Shown here: piece after piece, positions 1-5,157 of the stretch | Position numbering within the stretch: position 1 is the stretch's first letter | Layout of the letters: every line of letters begins with the position of its first letter | NCBI GenBank assembly: GCA_040266255.1 | Contig: JBDQEV010000037.1 | Location: forward strand, 1 to 6,212 | Source of the DNA: Comchoanobacter sp040266255 | Lineage (GTDB): Bacteria; Pseudomonadota; Gammaproteobacteria; Comchoanobacterales; Comchoanobacteraceae | Direction: 5' to 3' | Length of the DNA: 6,212 nt | Notes under the pieces: model-generated | Told to the model about the DNA's origin: nothing | Seen by the model: the letters and a program-made list of their open reading frames with translations, nothing else | The model's database searches: none | Translations under genes and position numbers: made by a program

Positions 1-21
1 GCATAAAAAAATATTTGTCTG

Positions 22-67
22 ATTTAATCTTGTTGATTGGCTAAAAAAAAGCATTTAATCTATTGAT
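22..67 (+). repeat. Two direct repeats, ATTTAATCT...TTGAT, 31 bp apart
   Basis: ATTTAATCT occurs at 22-30 and again at 53-61. Each is followed within one or two bases by TTGAT (33-37 and 63-67). The 31-bp offset is close to three helical turns, which would place both copies on the same DNA face. The downstream copy forms the left arm and centre of the 16-bp dyad. A regulator site is possible but unproven. Confidence 0.4.
30..59 (+). promoter_or_regulatory. Weak sigma70-like promoter candidate for petABC
   Basis: TTTAAT at 54-59 matches the -10 consensus at five of six positions. TTGTTG at 30-35 is a poor -35 with an 18-bp spacer, and TTGATT at 33-38 is a better hexamer but with only 15 bp. 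Transcription would begin near 66, leaving a leader of about 20 nt. The assignment is tentative, and an upstream promoter outside the window could also drive the operon. Confidence 0.3.
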
Positions 68-72
68 AGATT
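57..72. repeat. Perfect 16-bp dyad in the petA leader
   Basis: AATCTAT (57-63) and ATAGATT (66-72) are exact inverted copies separated by TG. The two-base spacer makes a stable RNA hairpin unlikely, but the symmetry suits a dimeric DNA-binding protein. The dyad overlaps the candidate -10 and lies six bases upstream of the petA ribosome binding site. It could be chance in AT-rich DNA. Confidence 0.5.
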
Positions 73-77
73 TTAGC

Positions 78-82
78 AAGGA
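78..82 (+). promoter_or_regulatory. Ribosome binding site of petA
   Basis: AAGGA lies five bases before the ATG at 88 and fixes this start. The same core and spacing recur before the exported protein gene at 4654. Confidence 0.8.
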
Positions 83-87
83 TGTAA

Positions 88-657
88 ATGACTGAGGTAG
101 ATTTGAAAAAAAGGCGATTCTTACAGGTTGCTGGAGCTTGGGGGACATTGGGTGTGCTTGGTGCAGCATGGCCGTTTCTGCAATCACTTGCCCCAAATAG
201 GTCTACACGGCTTAAAGGTCTTCCTGTATCATTAGATGTGAGCTCTATGGGTGAGGGAGAGCAAAAAACAGTTCTATGGCGAGGAAAGCCAGTTTGGGTA
301 ATTAAGCGTTCGACAGAAGATGTTGAAGCTTTGAAGGCACCGAAGCATACTTTACGTGATCCAAATTCAGATGATCCTCAGCAGCCACAGTATGCAAAAA
401 ACTATTATCGATCTATTGATCCTAACTATTTAGTATTACTTGGTGTTTGTACACATTTAGGGTGTGCACCTACGTATCGTCCAGAGAAAGGAGCGATTGA
501 TGATGATTGGCAGGGCGGCTTTTTCTGTTCATGTCATGGTTCAAAGTTTGATTTAGCAGGGCGTGTCTTTTCAGGTGTGCCTGCACCAACTAACTTGGAG
601 GTTCCTCCTTACTATTTTAAGGATGGTCAATTGATTGTAGGAGAGGATGGTGAGTAA
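88..657 (+). CDS. petA: Ubiquinol-cytochrome c reductase iron-sulfur (Rieske) subunit
   Basis: This is the Rieske 2Fe-2S subunit of the cytochrome bc1 complex. It takes the first electron from quinol at the Qo site and passes it to cytochrome c1 on the periplasmic side of the inner membrane. Box I CTHLGC is at residues 121-126 and box II CSCHGS at 147-152. By family rule C121, H123, C147 and H150 bind the cluster, and C126 and C149 form the disulfide. The N terminus carries a twin-arginine motif (KKRRFLQ, residues 7-13) followed by a single uncleaved transmembrane helix (about 11-33), as expected for Tat export. The loop GVPAP (163-167) corresponds to the Pro loop beside the cluster. The length of 189 aa is typical. 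The start is supported by AAGGA at 78-82, five bases before the ATG. It is the first gene of the petABC operon and overlaps petB by 11 nt. Confidence 0.97.
   Translation: MTEVDLKKRRFLQVAGAWGTLGVLGAAWPFLQSLAPNRSTRLKGLPVSLDVSSMGEGEQKTVLWRGKPVWVIKRSTEDVEALKAPKHTLRDPNSDDPQQPQYAKNYYRSIDPNYLVLLGVCTHLGCAPTYRPEKGAIDDDWQGGFFCSCHGSKFDLAGRVFSGVPAPTNLEVPPYYFKDGQLIVGEDGE
639..643 (+). promoter_or_regulatory. Ribosome binding site of petB inside petA; start ambiguous
   Basis: AGGAG within the last codons of petA lies three bases from ATG 647 and six from the in-frame GTG 650. The usual spacing favours the GTG, which would shorten cytochrome b by one residue. Either way, translation is coupled to the petA stop. 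Confidence 0.6.
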
Positions 658-1852
658 GTGGCTAAAAGAAAGAGTTCCATTTGTATATGACGTTTCAAGT
701 CATCTAAAAAATTACCAAGCACCCAAAAATTTAAACTTTTGGTACTTCTTTGGTGCAATGGCATTATTAGTATTGGCAAATCAGTTTTTGTCTGGGATAT
801 GGCTGTTAATGTATTATGTTCCTACTGCAGAGCAAGCGATGTCATCTATTGAATTAATGATGCGAGAGGTGAACTACGGTTGGCTATTCAGGTACTTGCA
901 TGCTGCAGGCGCTTCTTTCTTTTTCATTGTCATTTATTTGCATATGTTTAAAGCGTTGTTATATGGCTCATATCAGTCCCCACGTGAAATACTATGGTTA
1001 GGTGGTTGTGTGATCTTTGTTCTCTTGATGGCAGAAGCTTATACAGGCTATGTTCTCCCATGGGGGCAAATGTCCTATTGGGCAGCCAGGGTCATTACCT
1101 CTTTATTCAAAACCATACCGTTGATTGGAGAGCAACTGGTTTTGTTCATTCAGGGAGATTATGAGGTTTCAGAAGTAACGCTACACCGGTTTTTCTCATT
1201 TCATGTTGTTTTGTTCCCGATTATTCTGCTTGGTTTGGTATTTTTCCATACACTATGTTTACATGCTGTGGGCTCAAACAATCCAGACGGTATTGAAATT
1301 AAAGATCAGTTAGGAAAAGATGGGGAGCCATTAGATGGTGTCTCTTTTCATCCATATTATACGGTGAAAGATATTATGGGTGCTGCTATCTTTTTGTTTG
1401 TGTTCTTGAGTGTTGTTTTACTTGCACCAAGAGGCTTTGGGTTAATCTTGGAGCCTGAGAACTTTGAAATTGCTAATCCGATGGTGACACCATTGCATAT
1501 TAAGCCTTCATGGTATCTTGCACCTTACTATGCAATTTTACGCGCAATTCCATCTAAGTCGTTGGGTGCTGTTGCTATGTTTGCGTCAATATTATTATTT
1601 TTTGCACTACCATGGCTTGATTACTCACCAGTTCGGTCAATGCGTTATAAAGGCCCACTAAGTCGTATTGCATTACTGTTGTTTACAGTATCATTCTTAG
1701 GTTTAATGTTAATGGGTGCGTTACCTGCAACAACATTATATACGGCGTTATCTAGAGGTTTTGCGATTTTATATTTTGCATTTTTCTTATTGATGCCAGC
1801 CTATACAGCGTTTGATTGGCATAGACAGCCGCCAGAAAGAGTCACATTATGA
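647..1852 (+). CDS. petB: Cytochrome b subunit of the bc1 complex
   Basis: This is the di-haem membrane subunit of ubiquinol:cytochrome c oxidoreductase and carries the Qo and Qi quinone sites. It is full length (401 aa) with about eight hydrophobic helices (roughly 32-56, 79-108, 115-138, 180-207, 241-262, 303-325, 338-360 and 365-388). The likely haem ligands are H85/H99 in helix B and H186/H201 in helix D, with spacings of 14 and 15. The PWG..SYW..RVIT stretch (138-150) and the GDY..S..TL.RFF stretch (170-183) are standard for the family. The Qo-loop motif reads PSWY (287-290) rather than the common PEWY or PVWY, which is unusual. The start overlaps the end of petA. AGGAG at 639-643 lies only three bases before the ATG at 647 but six before an in-frame GTG at 650, so the true start could be the GTG. 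The stop overlaps petC (ATGA). Confidence 0.97.
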   Translation: MVSKWLKERVPFVYDVSSHLKNYQAPKNLNFWYFFGAMALLVLANQFLSGIWLLMYYVPTAEQAMSSIELMMREVNYGWLFRYLHAAGASFFFIVIYLHMFKALLYGSYQSPREILWLGGCVIFVLLMAEAYTGYVLPWGQMSYWAARVITSLFKTIPLIGEQLVLFIQGDYEVSEVTLHRFFSFHVVLFPIILLGLVFFHTLCLHAVGSNNPDGIEIKDQLGKDGEPLDGVSFHPYYTVKDIMGAAIFLFVFLSVVLLAPRGFGLILEPENFEIANPMVTPLHIKPSWYLAPYYAILRAIPSKSLGAVAMFASILLFFALPWLDYSPVRSMRYKGPLSRIALLLFTVSFLGLMLMGALPATTLYTALSRGFAILYFAFFLLMPAYTAFDWHRQPPERVTL

Positions 1853-2508
1853 TATGGTTTTTATTAACACTTGCCATTTGGGTCAATGCAGACTTGATCT
1901 TAGAGCAGCCAAAATATCGATATGAGTTCATTGATCAGGTAAAGCAAGGTGCAAAAGCATTCTCTCAAAGCTGTTATAGCTGTCACAGTATGTCATATAT
2001 GAAAAGCGACCCTATCTCATTAGACGCTGGAATAGATCCTAAATTGGCGCCTCAATGGTCTTCTGATAGCTGGATGGGGCATCCACCGCCTGATTTGTCC
2101 TTAGTGACTGCATACAGGGGAGTTGATCACGTATACAGCTATCTCAGAGGATACTATTTAAAGTCAGAAGGGCAATATGATAATATTGTAATGCCAGGTA
2201 CTCAGATGCCCAATCCATTTGTGACAATGCAAGGTGATCAGGTGCTTCGTACTGATGATTTTAATCAAAAGCATCTTTATGAAGTGCTGTCATTACAATC
2301 TAGAGGCAGTATGACCCCACAAGAGTTTGAGGACTATGTCGTCTCAATTGTGGCTTACCTTGAGTATGCATCAGATCCATCATTTACTGAGCGTTACCAA
2401 ATTGCACCTTGGGTTTTAGGCTTTCTACTGGTCATGATTATTTTGATGATTCATGTAGACCTGCTATATTGGAAAAATATTCACAAATCTCACCAACAAG
2501 ATGATTAG
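1849..2508 (+). CDS. petC: Cytochrome c1 subunit of the bc1 complex
   Basis: This is the c-type cytochrome of the bc1 complex. It accepts electrons from the Rieske protein and reduces soluble or membrane cytochrome c in the periplasm. The single haem-binding motif CYSCH is at residues 42-46, followed by the usual SMSYM. PPPDLSL (79-85) matches the conserved cytochrome c1 segment, and the MPNPF region (M120) probably supplies the axial Met. A C-terminal transmembrane anchor (about 186-203) is followed by a short charged cytoplasmic tail. The N-terminal signal is very short, about 14 residues ending VNA, and has no Lys or Arg in its n-region, which is atypical. At 219 aa the protein is a little shorter than many gammaproteobacterial homologues. 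It starts inside the petB stop (ATGA), so translational coupling is likely, and it overlaps the next gene by 8 nt. Gammaproteobacteria often have sspA-sspB after petC, but here an acyltransferase follows. Confidence 0.96.
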   Translation: MIWFLLTLAIWVNADLILEQPKYRYEFIDQVKQGAKAFSQSCYSCHSMSYMKSDPISLDAGIDPKLAPQWSSDSWMGHPPPDLSLVTAYRGVDHVYSYLRGYYLKSEGQYDNIVMPGTQMPNPFVTMQGDQVLRTDDFNQKHLYEVLSLQSRGSMTPQEFEDYVVSIVAYLEYASDPSFTERYQIAPWVLGFLLVMIILMIHVDLLYWKNIHKSHQQDD

Positions 2509-3304
2509 ATTTATACTATGGATTACAGGCTCCTTATTATCATATGGAATGGTATGTTTTATCCTAACTTTGGTTTATATGGTAACACACTCAGATCGTA
2601 TACATCGAATGATGTGGGCGATTTATGCCTATTGGATCAAGCAACTTTGTAAGCATGCAAAACGACATATTCCATATATTAAAACACAGTTTGAGGTGGA
2701 TAAAATAGAAGCACCATACTTGATTATCGCGAATCATTATAGCTGGCTAGATATTTTAATCATTTATATGATCATGGCACCAAAAGCACCGAGCTTTGTA
2801 TTTGTGATGAAGCGAAGCTTGGTGAAAATACCTATGATTGGAATTATTTGTTGGGGGCTAGGGCACCCAATGATTAAAAAGCGTAAAAGAAGGGTGAATG
2901 GCAAGTTGGAGAATCACTTGATATTAGAGACTGCTGCAAAAGAGGCAAGTAGACATAAGTACGGTATGATGATCTTCCCAGAAGGTACACGATATAATAT
3001 TCATCAGAAGTTACCAAAAACAAAGTATCAGAACTTATTGAATCCCAAACATAGTGGATTTGATATATTATATGATAACCTTCAGCCAGCCAGCGTGATT
3101 GATATCACGTTATCGTATGAGAGAAAGCAGCATACAATCATTGACTTTTTATTGGGTAGACTGGGTTCTGTTTGTGTACATGTTCAACAAATCACTCAGC
3201 CAATTTCGGAGACAGGAGCTTGGCTGCATGGTCGCTGGCAGTTGAAGGATGAGCGCTTGAATCAAATGAAATCTCTTCACCAAGTATCTGATCAATCTCT
3301 TTAA
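2501..3304 (+). CDS. PlsC-superfamily acyltransferase, YihG-like (lysophospholipid acyltransferase)
   Basis: This is a predicted inner-membrane 1-acyl-glycerol-phosphate-type acyltransferase that moves a fatty acyl group onto a lysophospholipid. An N-terminal transmembrane helix (about 5-29) is followed by the catalytic NHYSWLD motif (H79, D84; HX4D), then KRSLVKIPMIG (104-114) and FPEGTR (159-164), the glycerol-phosphate-binding block. The segment after it, KTKYQNLLNPKHSGF (173-187), resembles the YihG / LCLAT1-like branch more than canonical PlsC. It is 267 aa long. Its exact substrate cannot be read from the sequence. It begins eight bases before the petC stop, with only a weak CAACAAG ahead of the ATG, so it is probably translated by coupling to petC. 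Its last 37 codons lie antisense to the 3' end of the convergent TolC-family gene, and no terminator is visible. Confidence 0.9.
   Translation: MIRFILWITGSLLSYGMVCFILTLVYMVTHSDRIHRMMWAIYAYWIKQLCKHAKRHIPYIKTQFEVDKIEAPYLIIANHYSWLDILIIYMIMAPKAPSFVFVMKRSLVKIPMIGIICWGLGHPMIKKRKRRVNGKLENHLILETAAKEASRHKYGMMIFPEGTRYNIHQKLPKTKYQNLLNPKHSGFDILYDNLQPASVIDITLSYERKQHTIIDFLLGRLGSVCVHVQQITQPISETGAWLHGRWQLKDERLNQMKSLHQVSDQSL
3192..3304. other. 113-nt convergent overlap of acyltransferase and TolC-family genes
   Basis: The last 37 codons of the acyltransferase and the last 37 codons plus the stop of the TolC-family gene occupy the same DNA on opposite strands. I see no GC-rich hairpin with a T-run for either direction, so transcripts probably run into each other. 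Confidence 0.85.
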
Positions 3305-4532
3305 TGATATCATCGTCCATATTGCCTGCTAACTTAGCAACTTCTAGATATTTGATAATAACATTGTGACTCGCATTAATATGACTGTTTTTTGCAGTTG
3401 TTGCTTGAGTAATAGCTGAGTATAACTCTAGTTCAGACGCTTGACCTGCTTGTCGTTTTTCATACATCGCATTGAGTTTTTGCATTGCGCTACGCTCTGA
3501 AAGAGCAGCTGCCTGTCGTTTTAGCTGTGTGTTCTTAAAGTCAGCAACTGCCTTGATGCTGTTTACTTCCAGATCATAAGTAAAGTCTGAAAGCGCATCT
3601 TCAGCTGCGAATGTTTTTAATGCATTTGCTTTTACATTGAGTTGATCGCGTCCACCATTATAAAGGTTGAGTGATGCAGAAAGAGTTGCTGTTTTAGTTT
3701 TATTACTAAGGTCAAAAAATTCATTTTGAAGGTTATGTCTGGAACCGACTTTTAATGAAATATCAGGATAATATTTAGAGTTCGCCTTCTCAAGCTCTGA
3801 ATATGCTTTATCTAGAGACTTTTGTATAAGTAAAAAGCTGAGGTTGTTTGTTAGCGCCATTGCTAATATATCCTCACTACTTGGCACTGTTAATGATGCT
3901 ACTTTATCTAGGTCAAGACTTTTTAATTGATCAATAGGTTGGTTGACCATTTTCTTAAGATTTGATCTCGCATGCCTTAAGTTAGTTTGCGCTTCAAGTA
4001 CTTTAATATTAGTGAAGTCTAAATTACTTTTAGCTGATAAAGTATCAACCTCAGATGCTAAATCTGATTTTTGCATTGAGAGCGTCTTATCATAGTTCAT
4101 TTGAACACGTGTCAGCTCAGATTTTTGGCTGTTGAGAAGTGCATTTTTACTGAGTAAGTCAAAATAAGCGCTCGTTACACTGATGCGATAGTCTTGCTCA
4201 AGTTCCAGTTCTGATAGTTGGCTTGATTGCTTTGCGATCAGTCCAGTTTTTTGATCAGTCATTCTACTATAGTTCAATAATGGTACAGAGGCCTTTAGCT
4301 CCCCTAGGGCTATTTTATTGTGTATATCTCCAGATGCAGATAGCTGAATAGTAGGGTATAAGCTACGCATTTTGATCTCACTGCTTAATTGTTCTGCTTT
4401 TATTCTATATTGCTGGCTTTTATACCCTGGGTCATTTTCTCGTGCAGAATTTAATATTGCTAGAAGACCATGTGAGTCTGCCAGCACAAGATTAAATGCA
4501 ATACAACCTAATAAATAAGCAAATTTTTTCAT
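3192..4532 (-). CDS. tolC: TolC-family outer membrane efflux/secretion channel protein
   Basis: This is a predicted trimeric outer-membrane channel subunit serving type I secretion or tripartite drug efflux. A signal peptide (MKKFAYLLG..., cleavage probably after A18) is followed by the two structural repeats of the TolC fold. The first has LNSARENDPGY (27-37), a short strand pair around 61-85 and long helices to about 200. The second has a 'YPDISLKVGS' strand (255-264), ASLNLYNGGRDQ (286-297) and helices to LAKLAG-like residues near 403. LYNGG and the near-terminal Y(E)KRQAGQASELELYSAIT stretch are family hallmarks. The first extracellular loop is unusually short. A C-terminal tail from about 404 is hydrophilic and is encoded almost entirely within the 113-nt overlap with the acyltransferase. 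No membrane-fusion protein or ABC/RND partner gene is in the window. 'tolC' is a family-level assignment. The Shine-Dalgarno is weak (GAAG at 4541-4544). Confidence 0.88.
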   Translation of the reverse strand: MKKFAYLLGCIAFNLVLADSHGLLAILNSARENDPGYKSQQYRIKAEQLSSEIKMRSLYPTIQLSASGDIHNKIALGELKASVPLLNYSRMTDQKTGLIAKQSSQLSELELEQDYRISVTSAYFDLLSKNALLNSQKSELTRVQMNYDKTLSMQKSDLASEVDTLSAKSNLDFTNIKVLEAQTNLRHARSNLKKMVNQPIDQLKSLDLDKVASLTVPSSEDILAMALTNNLSFLLIQKSLDKAYSELEKANSKYYPDISLKVGSRHNLQNEFFDLSNKTKTATLSASLNLYNGGRDQLNVKANALKTFAAEDALSDFTYDLEVNSIKAVADFKNTQLKRQAAALSERSAMQKLNAMYEKRQAGQASELELYSAITQATTAKNSHINASHNVIIKYLEVAKLAGNMDDDIIKEIDQILGEEISFDSSAHPSTASDHAAKLLSPKLAE

Positions 4533-4546
4533 TAAGAATTCTTCAT
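4532..4546 (-). other. Four-codon leader ORF and palindrome abutting the TolC-family start
   Basis: On the minus strand ATG AAG AAT TCT TAA (reading MKNS) ends in TAATG, so its stop overlaps the start codon of the TolC-family gene. The same bases hold the 10-bp palindrome AAGAATTCTT (4534-4543), which occupies the ribosome-binding region. A GAGGA lies about 11 bases before the mini-ORF ATG. This may be a reinitiation leader or chance. Confidence 0.25.
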
Positions 4547-4567
4547 AAAACTAACTATCCTCACTTC

Positions 4568-4573
4568 ATCATA
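4568..4573 (-). promoter_or_regulatory. Candidate -10 element for the TolC-family gene
   Basis: The minus strand reads TATGAT (5/6 to consensus) about 36 bases before the start codon. No good -35 is found at 16-18 bp (CTGCCT at 17 bp is the best), so this promoter is weak or needs an activator. Confidence 0.3.
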
Positions 4574-4598
4574 ATCTGATAATAAACGCAAGGCAGTA

Positions 4599-4627
4599 TT
4601 GACTAAGAATGTAATCTCACTTAAAAA
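4599..4627 (+). promoter_or_regulatory. Sigma70-type promoter for the small exported protein
   Basis: TTGACT (4599-4604, 5/6 to consensus) and TAAAAA (4622-4627, 4/6) are separated by 17 bp. Transcription would start near 4634, giving a leader of about 20 nt that contains the AAGGA ribosome binding site at 4644-4648. This is the best promoter in the window. Confidence 0.55.
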
Positions 4628-4643
4628 TAACATATACACAAAT

Positions 4644-4648
4644 AAGGA
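4644..4648 (+). promoter_or_regulatory. Ribosome binding site deciding the start at 4654
   Basis: AAGGA is five bases from ATG 4654 and only two from GTG 4651. The immediately preceding ATG at 4649 runs straight into TGA. The ATG at 4654 is therefore preferred. Confidence 0.7.
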
Positions 4649-4653
4649 ATGTG

Positions 4654-5157
4654 ATGAAAAAAGGATTACCACTACTAGTACTATCTACATCGATACTATA
4701 TGCAAATGATGAAAGTGTGACCACAATTGAGTTATCAATACATAACAATACGAATGCTAATGTTGATATTGTTGTAGAGCATAGACCTTCCGATGGTCTT
4801 GGTTACTATGAGGGAAGGGACTTTTACCTTTCATCATGGCCTGTTATAAACTTAGAGCCGGGTATTGCATCGCAAACACAAACGTATTCAGAAATGAGAG
4901 ATGGTTCAACGGTGAGGATTTATGCATTTCAGACAAGCACACTAGATCAAGATCAGTTGCTCTTATCATCAATGACGCATCATCAAATGAAGCATTTAGG
5001 TACCACTACATGTAAGGTTGAAAGTGGTATATTAGAGTGTCAATCAGATGCAGCGTTATCAGCTAGTCAGTCCGGTTACTACGGCTCTGTATCACTAAAT
5101 ATTACAGTCTGGGGAGAGGATGAGGCTTCTGCTACGCCGACTAGATTTAAATTATAA
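4654..5157 (+). CDS. Small exported beta-rich protein of unknown function
   Basis: I do not recognise this protein. It has a clear Sec signal peptide (MKKGLPLLVLSTSILYA, cleavage predicted after residue 17). The mature part of about 150 aa is rich in Thr, Ser, aromatic residues and alternating hydrophobic strands, suggesting an all-beta domain. C120 and C129 are the only cysteines and could form a disulfide in the periplasm or outside. The start was placed at ATG 4654 because AAGGA (4644-4648) is five bases away, the same spacing as in petA. The GTG at 4651 would be only two bases away. A sigma70-type promoter lies at 4599-4627, so the gene is probably transcribed alone. It is divergent from the TolC-family gene and convergent with the polyproline/WH2-like gene, with both stop codons sharing TTATAA. 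It could be a secreted factor or a periplasmic protein. Confidence 0.8.
   Translation: MKKGLPLLVLSTSILYANDESVTTIELSIHNNTNANVDIVVEHRPSDGLGYYEGRDFYLSSWPVINLEPGIASQTQTYSEMRDGSTVRIYAFQTSTLDQDQLLLSSMTHHQMKHLGTTTCKVESGILECQSDAALSASQSGYYGSVSLNITVWGEDEASATPTRFKL
5152..5157. other. Shared palindromic double stop TTATAA
   Basis: The six-base palindrome supplies TAA to the + strand gene (5155-5157) and TAA to the - strand gene (5154-5152). The two convergent genes overlap by exactly these six bases, leaving no room for an intergenic terminator. Confidence 0.95.

Noticed and set aside
4490..4532. Possible lipoprotein signal (LLGC, residues 7-10) in the TolC-family protein
   Set aside because: The cysteine is too close to the N terminus and sits in the middle of the hydrophobic stretch, which continues to A18. 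An ordinary signal peptidase I site fits better.
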